The position numbers and the translations under genes were made by a program. From Weissella soli (GTDB lineage: Bacteria; Bacillota; Bacilli; Lactobacillales; Lactobacillaceae): DNA of 64,000 nucleotides. The stretch covers positions 1,364,001 through 1,428,000 of the forward strand of contig NZ_CP017326.1 in the NCBI RefSeq assembly GCF_001761545.1, written 5' to 3'. The notes beneath the pieces are model-generated. The model did no database searches. It was not told where the DNA came from and saw only the letters and a program-made list of their open reading frames with translations. Position 1 is the stretch's first letter, and the number at the start of each line of letters is the position of its first letter. Below are positions 54,681 through 63,862 of this stretch, piece by piece.

Positions 54681-55385
54681 TTAATCTTCGTTGGCCTTCA
54701 AATAGTAGCCAACCCCACGTCGTGTCATCAAAATTTGTGGATGACTTGGTGTATCTTCAATCTTTTCACGGATACGACGAACTGTCACATCAACCGTACG
54801 AACGTCACCAAAATAATCATAACCCCAAACTGTTTGTAAGAGATCATCCCGTGTCATCACTTGACCAATATGTTTAGCCAAATGATGCAGCAGTTCAAAT
54901 TCACGGTGCGTCAACTCAATATCCACACCATTCTTTGAAACCATATAGGCGTCAGGATGAATCGTCAACGCGCCGATTTTAATGTCACCCGAATCATCCC
55001 CGTTGGATGCAGGTCCAGCCATTGGCGTTTGACGACGCAAATTAGCCTTGATACGAGCCAACAATTCTCGATTTGAGAATGGCTTGGTGACATAGTCATC
55101 GGCACCCATCTCAAGTCCTAAAACCTTATCGATTTCAGAATCCTTGGCTGTTACCATGATAACCGGCGTTTGTGATTGCGAACGAATTTGACGCAACACT
55201 TCAGTGCCGTCTAATTCTGGTAGCATTTGATCCAGCAACACCAACTCTGGTGATTCTGATTCAAATAACTCAATGGCTTCACGACCATCCATTGCCACAA
55301 CAACATCATAGCCTTCTTTGGTTAGATTAAATTTGATGATATCTGAAATTGGTTTTTCATCATCCACTACTAAGATTTTTGTCAT
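54681..55385 (-). CDS. walR: Two-component response regulator WalR
   Basis: WalR is an OmpR-family regulator controlling peptidoglycan hydrolases. The 234-residue product has a receiver domain with the acidic pocket (VVDDEKP), phospho-Asp in [13 protein letters not shown] (about 53) and Lys in [10 protein letters not shown], then a winged-helix domain with the recognition helix near [14 protein letters not shown] and the end [15 protein letters not shown] lies 9 nt before the ATG at 55385. It heads the walRK-yycHIJ-htrA operon. Confidence 0.97.
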   Translation of the reverse strand: MTKILVVDDEKPISDIIKFNLTKEGYDVVVAMDGREAIELFESESPELVLLDQMLPELDGTEVLRQIRSQSQTPVIMVTAKDSEIDKVLGLEMGADDYVTKPFSNRELLARIKANLRRQTPMAGPASNGDDSGDIKIGALTIHPDAYMVSKNGVDIELTHREFELLHHLAKHIGQVMTRDDLLQTVWGYDYFGDVRTVDVTVRRIREKIEDTPSHPQILMTRRGVGYYLKANED

Positions 55386-55579
55386 GTTTAGATTCTCCTC
55401 GATACAGCAACCGTGCATATCACACAAATACGTTGCTTGTAGTATTTATAGATTACAAAGTGACAATATTTAATTTACATAATAACAGTAACAATTATAT
55501 CATGTTACAACGTTTTCAGGTATTTTCATTGCGACATGACCCGATTACTCACATAAAATAAACTTGTTTTTAAAAACAC

Positions 55580-55608
55580 TTGCAAACCATTTATGATGTT
55601 GCTATAAT
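55580..55608 (+). promoter_or_regulatory. Promoter of tRNA-Lys
   Basis: TTGCAA (55580-55585), 17 bp, TATAAT (55603-55608). Confidence 0.88.
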
Positions 55609-55635
55609 ATATTCTGTTGTTTGAAAAGAACACAT

Positions 55636-55708
55636 GGACAGTTAGCTCAGTTGGTAGAGCAACGGACTCTTAATCCGTGGGTCCAGGGTTCGAGCCCCTG
55701 ACTGTCCA
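55636..55708 (+). tRNA. tRNA-Lys (anticodon CTT)
   Basis: The acceptor arm GGACAGT/ACTGTCC, D-arm GCTC..GAGC, anticodon loop CTCTTAA giving CTT, and T-arm CAGGG TTCGAGC CCCTG are complete. It reads AAG codons. No 3' CCA is encoded. Confidence 0.97.
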
Positions 55709-55714
55709 TCCTAG

Positions 55715-55742
55715 CCACACTCATCAGGAGTGTGGTTTTTTT
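55715..55742 (+). terminator. Terminator after tRNA-Lys
   Basis: An 8-bp stem CCACACTC/GAGTGTGG with loop ATCAG, followed by seven T. Confidence 0.93.
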
Positions 55743-55754
55743 ATTACTAATAAT

Positions 55755-55785
55755 AAAGCGACTTTCAAATTGAAAGTCGCTTTAT
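55755..55785. terminator. Terminator after pepO
   Basis: A near-perfect 13-bp stem AAAGCGACTTTCA (55756-55784) lies directly past the pepO stop with moderately T-rich flanks. Confidence 0.8.
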
Positions 55786-55788
55786 TTG

Positions 55789-57678
55789 TTACCAAATCAA
55801 GACACGATCGGCAGCGTCACGCCACATGCCATCACCTTCATGAACGTCAAAGGTTTCAATAAAATCATCGAAATTTGAAACCTGCACATTCACCCGTAAC
55901 TTAGCTGGTCCATGCACGTCGACACTGGCCATCATCTTCATAAAGTCTTCACGCGCCTTCATACGCCAGATAGTTGCCCAACTCTCAAAGAATTCTTTAC
56001 TTGAAAAATCAGTCTCACGCTTAGCTGCTTCCAGCGCGGCGGCCAGGCCACCTAGATCAGCTACGTTCTCTGACACTGTTAATTTTCCATTGACCTTAGC
56101 GCCATATGAGTCTAGACCATCAAATTGGTCAATCACTGCTTGCGTGCGCCGTTTAAAGGCAGCATAGTCTTCTGCAGTCCACCAGTCCTTCAAACTACCA
56201 TGTTCATCAAATGAAGCACCGTTTGTGTCAAAAGCGTGTGAAATTTCATGCGCAATCACCGCCCCGATGCCACCGTAATTAGCCGATGCAGATTGATCTA
56301 GTGAGTAGAACGGATATTGTAAAATAGCAGCCGGGAAAACAATTTGATTTTGTTGCGGATCATAGTAAGCATTCACCATGTTGGCGGGCATGTGCCATTC
56401 ACTACGATCAACCGGTTGATTCCATTTTGACCAACTATGAGCGATACTGAGTTCCCGCAATTTTTGTGCATTCTCAAATAAACTCAATGCTGGATCAATT
56501 TTCTTATCGAAATAATATGCGGGCAATTTCTCTGGATAACCAATATGTGGCGTGATGGCGTCCAACTTCACAACAGCCTTTGCGCGGGTAGTTGCTTGTA
56601 ACCAATCAGCCTGTTGCAAGCGTGCCTTGTACACATCAATCATCGTCGCTACTTTTTGTTCAACATCCGCTTTAGCCGCAGCCGAAAACTTCTCGTGGGC
56701 GTACCATAGACCCAATGCTTGACTAAAGGGGCTTTCTGCCAAATAATAGGCTGCTTTTTCGGGCGATTGAGCCTCTGGCACCCCGCTCAAAGCCCGGCCA
56801 TATTCACCTGCCAAAACGCGAATGTCATCAGTTAAGTAGGCCGTATAAGCGCTTGCTACTGAAACTAACAACGTCGCCTTCAACAAAGGCCAAGCTTCTT
56901 CAGAGTAAAATTCATCAGCATGTTGCCAGAAACGCTCTTCAGGTACAATCACCAATGCTGGTTCTTCACCTAAAATTTCCTCAAAGATTTCCGTCAATGG
57001 TAACTGCGTTAACTTTGTAAATTCATGCCATTCATAAGGGTGGTACAACTTGACATACTCAGAACCCTCTTCATTAGATAAAACATACTTCGCGATGCGG
57101 GCATCATAGGCAATTGTCTTATCTAGCAAATCTTCAATTTCGTCAGCTGCAAAGCCAAATTCAGCTAACAGTTTTGCTTTCGCCGAACGCCACTTACTCA
57201 GTAATTCCTTGCCTTGCTCATTGTCTTTGGCATAATAGGTCGTATCAGGCAAAATCAAGCCCAATGCATCCGCCCACAACACATTTGTTTGTGCATCCTT
57301 AAAGTCTGGTGCCACGCCAAAAGGAAAGGCATTCGGCCGGCCCATCTTCTCAAATGAGGCAATTTTTTGCGTAAATTCGGCAAATGAATTCAATGCTTGA
57401 TATTCAGCGATAATCGGTAGAACAGGCGCGACACCTACCGCTTCACGCTTATCATAATCTGCTGTTTGCTTATGATAAGCAATGAATTGTTGCAACAATT
57501 CATCCTGTGGTACTGCTTCACCTCGTTGCCACTGCGCTGTTGTATCTAGCATCAACGCCTCGATATCATCTGCTAAGTCTGAAAAACCACCCGTGCGTGT
57601 CTTATCATCTGGAATCACAGCTGTTTTTTCCCACTCGCCATTGATTGCATCATAAAAATCATCTTGTACTCGAGTCAT
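55789..57678 (-). CDS. pepO: Zinc endopeptidase PepO (M13 family)
   Basis: PepO is a neprilysin-like cytoplasmic endopeptidase that cuts oligopeptides taken up by the cell. The 629-residue product has the zinc motif HEISHAFD (about 487), the third ligand Glu in ENVADLGG, the NAYYDPQQNQIVFPA substrate segment, and the C-terminal domain. No signal peptide is present, unlike eukaryotic relatives. It fits with the DtpT peptide transporter further right. GAGG lies about 9 nt before the ATG. Confidence 0.95.
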   Translation of the reverse strand: MTRVQDDFYDAINGEWEKTAVIPDDKTRTGGFSDLADDIEALMLDTTAQWQRGEAVPQDELLQQFIAYHKQTADYDKREAVGVAPVLPIIAEYQALNSFAEFTQKIASFEKMGRPNAFPFGVAPDFKDAQTNVLWADALGLILPDTTYYAKDNEQGKELLSKWRSAKAKLLAEFGFAADEIEDLLDKTIAYDARIAKYVLSNEEGSEYVKLYHPYEWHEFTKLTQLPLTEIFEEILGEEPALVIVPEERFWQHADEFYSEEAWPLLKATLLVSVASAYTAYLTDDIRVLAGEYGRALSGVPEAQSPEKAAYYLAESPFSQALGLWYAHEKFSAAAKADVEQKVATMIDVYKARLQQADWLQATTRAKAVVKLDAITPHIGYPEKLPAYYFDKKIDPALSLFENAQKLRELSIAHSWSKWNQPVDRSEWHMPANMVNAYYDPQQNQIVFPAAILQYPFYSLDQSASANYGGIGAVIAHEISHAFDTNGASFDEHGSLKDWWTAEDYAAFKRRTQAVIDQFDGLDSYGAKVNGKLTVSENVADLGGLAAALEAAKRETDFSSKEFFESWATIWRMKAREDFMKMMASVDVHGPAKLRVNVQVSNFDDFIETFDVHEGDGMWRDAADRVLIW

Positions 57679-57873
57679 TCATGCGGGCCTCTTTTTCATT
57701 AAATTTTAATGCTTATATTGTATCACTATTTAGTCCCCGGACAACCCAGCAAATTTCACCCAATATTTCATCCAATAATATGAAGATAAATTTGTTTTTT
57801 ATTAATCAACTTTATTGTAAGATTGAGGATATAGGATAGTATGCCGATATTAGACCAATTGGAGGAATCGCTT

Positions 57874-58044
57874 ATGCCATTTGAATTTGAAAACATTAAA
57901 GATCTGGCTGGTGAGACGCTTGAGCGCGTTGACCCAGACACGGTTAAGGAAACTGCTTCAGATTTGTTAGGTGACAAGGCCGAAGTATTGGACAACGTTG
58001 ATTTGGATGACGTTAAGGACAAGCTTTCTGATTTGCTTGACTAG
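57874..58044 (+). CDS. Small acidic protein, function unknown
   Basis: A 56-residue, strongly acidic protein starting MPFEFENIKDLAGETLERVD and ending KDKLSDLLD, likely to be mostly helical. No known domain was recognised. The start at 57874 has GGAGG 8 nt upstream, better than an upstream ATG at 57841. A possible promoter (TTGTAA-16-TAGTAT, 57815-57842) and a strong terminator enclose it, making it a self-standing gene. Confidence 0.75.
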   Translation: MPFEFENIKDLAGETLERVDPDTVKETASDLLGDKAEVLDNVDLDDVKDKLSDLLD

Positions 58045-58062
58045 TTCAGCTTGACTAAATAC

Positions 58063-58106
58063 AAAAAAGGTCAATTTCGTATATCTACGAAATTGACCTT
58101 TTTATG
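58063..58106. terminator. Bidirectional terminator between two small genes
   Basis: A 16-bp stem AAAGGTCAATTTCGTA/TACGAAATTGACCTTT with loop TATC and T/A flanks. Confidence 0.93.
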
Positions 58107-58121
58107 TATGGTGTCAGCTAA

Positions 58122-58259
58122 TTACTTAGCTTCCAACTCTGCATAACCCTTTGCCCATTGAGCAATGTTAGCAGTCTTGGCTTGACGTGTCGTCTTGCTT
58201 GCATCATGGTTAACTGGACGAGCTCCAGCCCATGAGTTGTGTGGCTTACGAAGTGCCAT
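58122..58259 (-). CDS. Small basic protein, function unknown
   Basis: A 45-residue protein (MALRKPHNSWAGARPVNHD...) with seven Lys/Arg in the first 30 residues and an alanine-rich end. No family was recognised; composition suggests nucleic-acid or ribosome contact, but this is a guess. It has GGAGG 8 nt before the ATG, a strong promoter (58297-58325) and a strong terminator, so it is very likely expressed alone at a high level. Confidence 0.75.
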   Translation of the reverse strand: MALRKPHNSWAGARPVNHDASKTTRQAKTANIAQWAKGYAELEAK

Positions 58260-58296
58260 GTTACTTACCTCCATTTTTGTTATCGATAACCAATAC

Positions 58297-58325
58297 AGTA
58301 TACCTATGTCCGAGTAGTAAGTCAA
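58297..58325 (-). promoter_or_regulatory. Promoter of the 45-residue protein gene
   Basis: TTGACT (58320-58325), 17 bp, TATACT (58297-58302). Confidence 0.88.
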
Positions 58326-58357
58326 ACATTGCAGCATAAAATCTTACGGTTTAACAC

Positions 58358-58615
58358 TTATTCCGGCCGGACAAATGCTGTTTGCCATTGTCCGTTCATT
58401 TTGCGTTCACGAGCAGCGCGCAGTAAAAAGAAATACTTTTGCTTGGCTAAAGCTGTTTGGGCTTTGATTAGGCGCGGATTAATATCACTCTCAAACAGGG
58501 CCTCTTCTGAATTTTTAGCTTTTTGAAAATCATATTTCATATCATCAATTGCAAAAACCAAGCGCCGGTCATATTCACTACGGTCTAATTTTGGTCGACG
58601 AAACATTCCAAACAT
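58358..58615 (-). CDS. yaaL: YaaL-family protein (DUF2508)
   Basis: An 85-residue helical protein of unknown function conserved behind recR in Firmicutes. Its first codon shares a base with the recR stop, so the two are translationally coupled. No catalytic motif is visible. Confidence 0.85.
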   Translation of the reverse strand: MFGMFRRPKLDRSEYDRRLVFAIDDMKYDFQKAKNSEEALFESDINPRLIKAQTALAKQKYFFLLRAARERKMNGQWQTAFVRPE

Positions 58616-59214
58616 TATAACTTGGTCCTTCCTTCTACTGATTTAATCAGGGTAATTTCATCAGCATAATCGATGTCACTACCAACCGCTAGCCCTGTTG
58701 CCAGTCGTGAAACATCTAGTCCCGCCGGCTTTAACAGACGACTCAAATACATCGCTGTCGCTTCACCTTCAGCGTTTGCATTCGTCCCAACAATCACTTC
58801 AGCAATCGCTTCATTTTTTTGCAAACGCATCACCAATGATTCGATATTAATATCGTCAGGCCCCTTACCGGCTAGCGGTGATAACACCCCGTGTAATACA
58901 TGATATAAACCATGGTATTCACCAGTGTTTTCAATCGCCATTAAATCTTTGACTTCTTCAACTACCAAAACGGTGGTTTGATCCCGCGTGACATCAGCAC
59001 AGATGACGCATGGATCAGTCTCAGTTAAATTACCACAAATACTACAAAAGCGTAAATCACGTTTGGCTGAGACAAGTGATTGGGCGAAGCTGGTCACGTC
59101 GTCCTCATCCATATCAATCGTATGAAACGCTAAACGCGTGGCGGTTTTTAACCCAATCCCCGGTAATTTGGTATAACTATCAATTAGCTTTGCAATCGGT
59201 TCTGGATATTGCAT
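58615..59214 (-). CDS. recR: Recombination protein RecR
   Basis: RecR forms a clamp with RecO/RecF that loads RecA at gaps. The 199-residue product has a helix-hairpin-helix ([15 protein letters not shown]), a C4 zinc finger ([16 protein letters not shown], about 57-72), and a TOPRIM domain with [12 protein letters not shown] and [12 protein letters not shown]. It lies downstream of dnaX-ybaB, the standard order. GGAGG is 5 nt before the ATG. Confidence 0.97.
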   Translation of the reverse strand: MQYPEPIAKLIDSYTKLPGIGLKTATRLAFHTIDMDEDDVTSFAQSLVSAKRDLRFCSICGNLTETDPCVICADVTRDQTTVLVVEEVKDLMAIENTGEYHGLYHVLHGVLSPLAGKGPDDINIESLVMRLQKNEAIAEVIVGTNANAEGEATAMYLSRLLKPAGLDVSRLATGLAVGSDIDYADEITLIKSVEGRTKL

Positions 59215-59259
59215 ATTTCCTCCTATAAGGATAGGCTACTTGCCTTAAACAAGTGCTAA

Positions 59260-59568
59260 TTATAAGCCCAATTGCCCAGTATACTTACCAAGGCGTTGCT
59301 TCGTATCGTCATCAACTTGCTTCAAGGCCTCATTCACCGCAATGATAATCATGTCTTGTAAATTCTCAACATCATCTGGATCGACGATTTCTGGTTTGAT
59401 TTGAAGATCTTTCAAAGAACGATCACCGGCAACCGTTGCCCGAACTAAATCTTGTGGCGCACTTCCAATATAGTCAGTTGCCTCAATCTTTTCTTGCTCA
59501 GTTTCCATTTCCTTTTGGATTTTTTGTACTTGCTTCATCATTTGTTGCATATTATTGCCACCAAACAT
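59260..59568 (-). CDS. ybaB: YbaB/EbfC nucleoid-associated protein
   Basis: A 102-residue DNA-binding protein that forms a tweezer-like dimer. The N-terminal Met/Gln-rich helix (MQQMMKQVQKIQKEME) and the conserved DPDDVENLQDMIIIAVNEAL segment are present. It lies between dnaX and recR. Confidence 0.95.
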   Translation of the reverse strand: MFGGNNMQQMMKQVQKIQKEMETEQEKIEATDYIGSAPQDLVRATVAGDRSLKDLQIKPEIVDPDDVENLQDMIIIAVNEALKQVDDDTKQRLGKYTGQLGL

Positions 59569-59581
59569 ACTGCATCCTCCA

Positions 59582-61312
59582 TTAATCTTTTACGACTTTA
59601 ACAATGTCTCCAAATAAGGCCAACGCCTTTTGCGTACTGGCATCTTGTTCGACAACAACAGGTGATTCAAGTGGCTCATTATCGATTGCCCCCGTCTGAC
59701 TGGTTGGTGTAGCCGGTTGTGTTGCCATTTGCTGACGCTGTTTAACATACTCTGCCCGAATCGTAGGCCAATTTTCATTATTGATTAATACTAATTGGCG
59801 TTCTGCTGAAGCGTTAGAGTAAGTACGAATTTGCTCAGTTAATAAATTAATGAGCGTTGCGTTATTCATGACTTGCACACGAAAAATATCGAAATCAAAA
59901 CCAATAACTAGTCCAGTAGGTGAGGCAGCGATTGGTTTTGCTGTATTCATCTGCCCCTTTTCAACCCCCGATAATTGGTTGACCACATCAGCCCACACGG
60001 TATTCACGCGTTCTAAATCACCCTTGGTCGCTTCATTCAATACCTCAAAAACAGCCGTCTTATTCTCAAGGGGCTTGGGTGCCTTACGAATTGCTTTGTT
60101 TGCGGTGACAGCCTCGCTGGCAACCGGCGCTGGTTCAGGGGTGACAGTCGGCGCATCAGTCGACACCGGTGTAGTCGTAGCTGGCACAGGCTGGTTCACC
60201 TGTGGCTGGGGTGTTACAACTGCTTGAACCGTTGTTTGAACTTGTGGCTGACTTAACTTCACCGTTAAGACTTCCAAATAAATACTTGGTCGGCTGGTAA
60301 AACGCAATTGCTGTTGTGTTTCATTTAAAGTATCAATCATCCGATACCATGTCGTCGCTGGTTGCTCAGCAGCTAATTGTTTAAACGTTTCGTCAGGTAC
60401 CAATGAAATTAATTCTGGCGCCTCTGAACTCAATAACAAATCACGCGCATAACTAATCAGGTCTTCTACAAAACGCCCAGCATCCTTACCCTCTGACAAG
60501 ACTTCGGATAACTTCACCAAAGCGGCCTGGGTGTCCTCAGCTACCACGGCGGCCACATACTCGCCCAAAATAGTTTGCGTAACTGATCCAGTAACCAGTA
60601 GGGCATTTTCTAAGCTCACATGCCCACTACCAAATGATAAAGCCTGGTCAAGGATACTCAGTGCGTCACGCATACCACCGTCAGCCGCGTTAGCAATCAC
60701 CCGTATCGCCGCGTCATCAAAGGTATTACTGCGTTCGCCAAGAATGTAAACCATGCGCTCATAGGCTGCCTGTGCATCAATCCGCTTAAAATCGAAGCGT
60801 TGCGTACGTGAAATGATCGTCGCTGGAATTTTTTGGGGTTCCGTTGTTGCTAAGATGAAAATCACATTGGCTGGTGGCTCTTCCAAAGTCTTTAATAAGG
60901 CATTGAATGCGCCCGTCGACAACATATGCACCTCATCAATGATGTAGACTTTAAACTTAGCTTGCGTCGGTGCGTAATTCACATCCTCTCGAATTTGACG
61001 GATTTCATCTACCCCGTTGTTTGAGGCCGCGTCCAGTTCAATCACATCCCCCAGCGTGCCATCATCAGCCGCTTGGCAAAGTGCACACACACCATCCGGT
61101 TCACCATCAATTGGATTTAAACAATTGACCGCTTTAGCAAAAATCTTGGCTGCCGATGTTTTACCGGTCCCCCGGGGCCCAGTAAATAAATAGGCATGCG
61201 ATGTCTGCCCAGTCATAATGGCATTCCGTAATGTCTTGGTGACCACTCCTTGACCAATCATGTCACTAAATTTCTGTGGCCGCCAGGTACGATACAATGC
61301 TTGATAAGCCAT
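59582..61312 (-). CDS. dnaX: DNA polymerase III subunits gamma and tau
   Basis: DnaX is the clamp-loader ATPase of the replisome. The 576-residue product has Walker A GPRGTGKTSAAK (about 45), a C4 zinc module (CLNPIDGEPDGVCALC), Walker B YIIDEVHML, the sensor 1 TTEPQK, and a Pro/Thr-rich linker (about 360-410) before the C-terminal tau domain. No slippery A-run for gamma formation was noticed. GGGGG lies about 8 nt before the ATG. The SRP RNA gene lies just upstream on the same strand. Confidence 0.96.
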   Translation of the reverse strand: MAYQALYRTWRPQKFSDMIGQGVVTKTLRNAIMTGQTSHAYLFTGPRGTGKTSAAKIFAKAVNCLNPIDGEPDGVCALCQAADDGTLGDVIELDAASNNGVDEIRQIREDVNYAPTQAKFKVYIIDEVHMLSTGAFNALLKTLEEPPANVIFILATTEPQKIPATIISRTQRFDFKRIDAQAAYERMVYILGERSNTFDDAAIRVIANAADGGMRDALSILDQALSFGSGHVSLENALLVTGSVTQTILGEYVAAVVAEDTQAALVKLSEVLSEGKDAGRFVEDLISYARDLLLSSEAPELISLVPDETFKQLAAEQPATTWYRMIDTLNETQQQLRFTSRPSIYLEVLTVKLSQPQVQTTVQAVVTPQPQVNQPVPATTTPVSTDAPTVTPEPAPVASEAVTANKAIRKAPKPLENKTAVFEVLNEATKGDLERVNTVWADVVNQLSGVEKGQMNTAKPIAASPTGLVIGFDFDIFRVQVMNNATLINLLTEQIRTYSNASAERQLVLINNENWPTIRAEYVKQRQQMATQPATPTSQTGAIDNEPLESPVVVEQDASTQKALALFGDIVKVVKD

Positions 61313-61422
61313 TCACTCATCCCCCTTTCCCTAATTTCTTCAGATCACGTCAATGATGATCGACATCAGATACATTATCTCTATCTTACCAGAATTAACC
61401 CTATATTTAATTAATGAGATAA

Positions 61423-61454
61423 GAAAAACCGACAATCGTCGCAACGATTGTCGG
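61423..61454 (-). terminator. Terminator of the SRP RNA gene
   Basis: A perfect 10-bp stem CCGACAATCG/CGATTGTCGG with a 6-nt loop, followed on the minus strand by TTTTTC. Confidence 0.93.
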
Positions 61455-61464
61455 CAGTTATATT

Positions 61465-61545
61465 CAAAGTAAGGCACAATGCGAAATCTCCTTAGTGCTG
61501 CTGCCTTCCGACCCTGACACGGTTCGAAGCACACACTTGCCTCGT
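61465..61545 (-). ncRNA. ffs: Signal recognition particle RNA (4.5S-like)
   Basis: The minus strand carries the conserved domain IV tip GTCAGGGTCGGAAGGCAGCA, flanked by arms GCAAGTGTGTGC and GCATTGTGCCTT that pair as the long SRP stem. Its promoter and terminator are exactly placed. This short form lacks an Alu domain. The 5' and 3' ends are estimates. It works with Ffh to deliver membrane proteins. Confidence 0.93.
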
Positions 61546-61550
61546 AAAAT

Positions 61551-61579
61551 ATAATAACAAACAATCGACCATATTTCAA
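61551..61579 (-). promoter_or_regulatory. Promoter of the SRP RNA gene
   Basis: TTGAAA (61574-61579), 17 bp, TATTAT (61551-61556), about 7 nt before the RNA 5' end. Confidence 0.85.
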
Positions 61580-61607
61580 GTCATTCACTAAGCGCGGACA
61601 CTATCAA

Positions 61608-61645
61608 AATAAAAATAAACGCCACTGTATAAATACAGTGACGTC
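61608..61645 (-). terminator. Terminator after dtpT
   Basis: An 11-bp stem ACGTCACTGTA/TACAGTGGCGT (one wobble) followed on the minus strand by TTATTTTTATTTT. Confidence 0.88.
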
Positions 61646-61660
61646 TATCATATAACTAAT

Positions 61661-63130
61661 TTAATTTTCAACCAAATTCAACAATGGCTTACGGAAGATG
61701 AACAAAATAACCGCAAAAATCATTGGAATAATTGCAAAAATCATGAAGTATAGGTTGGCGTTTGAGATAAACAAAGGCGCCGTAACCGCATTAATTGATT
61801 GGGCAACTGAGTTTGACAACAACCACAATGACATCATTTGTGATTCAAATGACTTGGGTGCCAAACGGTTTGTCACACCATAAGTCACTGGTGAAATCAA
61901 GACTTCACCAACGGCTGTCAAAGCAACTGATCCAAAGACCCACATGGCAGAGAAGCCATGACCTTGAGCTGCTGCTGGCATCAACAGGAAGTATGATGCG
62001 GCCACAATTAACAACCCCAGCGCATAACGTGAGAACAAGTTTGGTAACTTATCCTCATACTTCTTATAGATAAGGCCCATGATAGTGGTCAAAATCATCA
62101 CCACAAATGGGTTAACAGATTGCAACCAAACCTTTTGCAAATCAAAGAATCCGACATGCAAGTTGGCCTTTTCGATGAAGGATGCACCAACTGAACCGGC
62201 ACCTTCTTGAACAGCCCACATTGAGACACCCGCCAACCAAATTGGAATAAAGGCTAAAACCTTGCGCCGTTCAACCTTAGTAACTAACTTTGAACCTGAA
62301 ATCCGAACAAAGTACGCGACTGAAATGGCGATAGCTAAGAAGGCAACAACATTAGCCATCAAAGCTGAGTTAAATTGACCATTGTTAAAGAGCGCAAATG
62401 AACCTGACTTGATATTCGCAGTAATCCCAAAGAAAGCTGCTACAACAACCAGCCCAGCGACAATTGCACCAATCACACGACCGCGTTCTTCTGGCTTAAT
62501 TGGATTTGGTGCAGGTGTCTTAACATGCTTCAATGAAGTAGCTCGTCCTATCATAAAGACAAACAAACCAATTCCCATCACAATGGCTGCTAATCCAAAG
62601 CCGTAGTGGTAACCATAATGATTTTGTAGATAACCAACCATGAATGGTGAGATAAATGAAGCCACGTTAATGGCCACATAGAAGAAACTGAAGACGTAGT
62701 CGTAATCTTTTTCATTATCCAAAGATTGGCCAACGAAAGTTGAAACATTGGGCTTCAACATCCCGGTTCCCAAAATCAACAAAGCCAGTGATACGAATAA
62801 GGCACTGGCCCCAATTGGCAATGCCAAAACCACGTGACCAGCTAGAATGAAGAAACCACCAATGATGATAATTTTTCCAGTTCCAAAAATACGATCAGCT
62901 AACCAACCACCGATCACGGCTGACATGTAGATCAATGCACCATACATTGAAACTACGGCTACGGCTGTCGTGTTATCAAACCCAAGACCGCCCTTACCAA
63001 CAGTAGCCACCATGTAGTAAAGCAAAATAGCTTTCATACCATAGTATGAGAAGCGTTCGGCAAATTCAGTCCCTAAGACTGTTGGATAGCCCTTTGGGAA
63101 TCCAAAAATACCCGTTTTTTTCTCTTGCAT
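61661..63130 (-). CDS. dtpT: Proton-dependent di/tripeptide transporter (POT family)
   Basis: A 489-residue POT/PTR2 symporter that takes up di- and tripeptides with protons. The proton-coupling motif ExxERFSYYG is present (GTEFAERFSYYGMKAIL, about 21-37), with a second POT signature around FFYVAINVASFISPF (about 148) and about 14 membrane segments. AGGAG lies 8 nt before the ATG. It matches LAB nutritional dependence on peptides. Confidence 0.94.
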   Translation of the reverse strand: MQEKKTGIFGFPKGYPTVLGTEFAERFSYYGMKAILLYYMVATVGKGGLGFDNTTAVAVVSMYGALIYMSAVIGGWLADRIFGTGKIIIIGGFFILAGHVVLALPIGASALFVSLALLILGTGMLKPNVSTFVGQSLDNEKDYDYVFSFFYVAINVASFISPFMVGYLQNHYGYHYGFGLAAIVMGIGLFVFMIGRATSLKHVKTPAPNPIKPEERGRVIGAIVAGLVVVAAFFGITANIKSGSFALFNNGQFNSALMANVVAFLAIAISVAYFVRISGSKLVTKVERRKVLAFIPIWLAGVSMWAVQEGAGSVGASFIEKANLHVGFFDLQKVWLQSVNPFVVMILTTIMGLIYKKYEDKLPNLFSRYALGLLIVAASYFLLMPAAAQGHGFSAMWVFGSVALTAVGEVLISPVTYGVTNRLAPKSFESQMMSLWLLSNSVAQSINAVTAPLFISNANLYFMIFAIIPMIFAVILFIFRKPLLNLVEN

Positions 63131-63308
63131 GAGTTCATCTCCTATATACTAGAGCGTTCTATGAAATTTCTGCTCTATTAATTAAAAATAAGACAAAGTT
63201 TGATGAACTGACTCATAAATTTTGTCAGGCCAAAAAACCAACCATTCAAGTTTAGCAAGGTTTGAATGTGAATACAACTGTATCATGTATCCTAATTTTT
63301 CTCATAAA

Positions 63309-63340
63309 CAAAAAAAGAACTGCGTTGTTAACCACAGTTC
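63309..63340 (-). terminator. Terminator after tadA
   Basis: A stem GAACTG/CAGTTC with inner pairs around GTTAAC, followed on the minus strand by seven T. Confidence 0.8.
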
Positions 63341-63343
63341 GTA

Positions 63344-63862
63344 TTATTGTTCGTGTTTTATAGCCTTACGGGCACGCTTAGCCGCTTTTTGCTGCGCCCG
63401 AATTTTACGAAAAAAATTAGTCAGCATTTCACTGGTTTCGGCCGCGCGCACACCCTGGTGGACCTGGACTTGATGATTCAATCTCTCATCCTCTAGTAAG
63501 TGATACATCGAATGAACCCCACCAGCTTTCGGATCTTCGGCCCCGTAGTAGACATCTGTGATACGGGTTTGTTGGATAAGGCCGGCACACATGATGCACG
63601 GTTCTAACGTCACGAACACCTGCGCATCTGGCAAGCGCCATGAATGCAGTACCCGGCTTGCTTCAACAATGGCCTGATACTCGGCATGTTGACTCGGATC
63701 TTCGAGTCGTTCACGTAAGTTAAAGCCGCGCGCAATGATTTGACCATCAACAACCACCACTGCGCCAATTGGCACTTCACCAAGAGCCTCAGCTTTGTGG
63801 GCTTCCATGATGGCTTCACCCATAAAATGATCAATTTGCTCAGGCGTTAGCATTGCCGTCAT
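63344..63862 (-). CDS. tadA: tRNA adenosine(34) deaminase TadA
   Basis: TadA converts A34 of tRNA-Arg(ACG) to inosine. The 172-residue cytidine-deaminase-fold protein has the zinc/catalytic HAE (SQHAEYQAI, about 61) and PCxxC (LEPCIMCAG, about 90). Start ATG 63862 has GGAGA 6 nt upstream and lies inside the end of the upstream methyltransferase gene, which implies coupling. The C-terminus is Lys/Arg-rich. Confidence 0.95.
   Translation of the reverse strand: MTAMLTPEQIDHFMGEAIMEAHKAEALGEVPIGAVVVVDGQIIARGFNLRERLEDPSQHAEYQAIVEASRVLHSWRLPDAQVFVTLEPCIMCAGLIQQTRITDVYYGAEDPKAGGVHSMYHLLEDERLNHQVQVHQGVRAAETSEMLTNFFRKIRAQQKAAKRARKAIKHEQ

Noticed and set aside
55440-55510. WalR box upstream of walR itself
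   Set aside because: Several TGTTAC/TGTAAA/TGTCAC motifs are present, but none are spaced by the required 5 bp.
59582-61312. Frameshift producing a separate gamma subunit in dnaX
   Set aside because: No A-run slippery site with downstream stop was noticed in the coding sequence.
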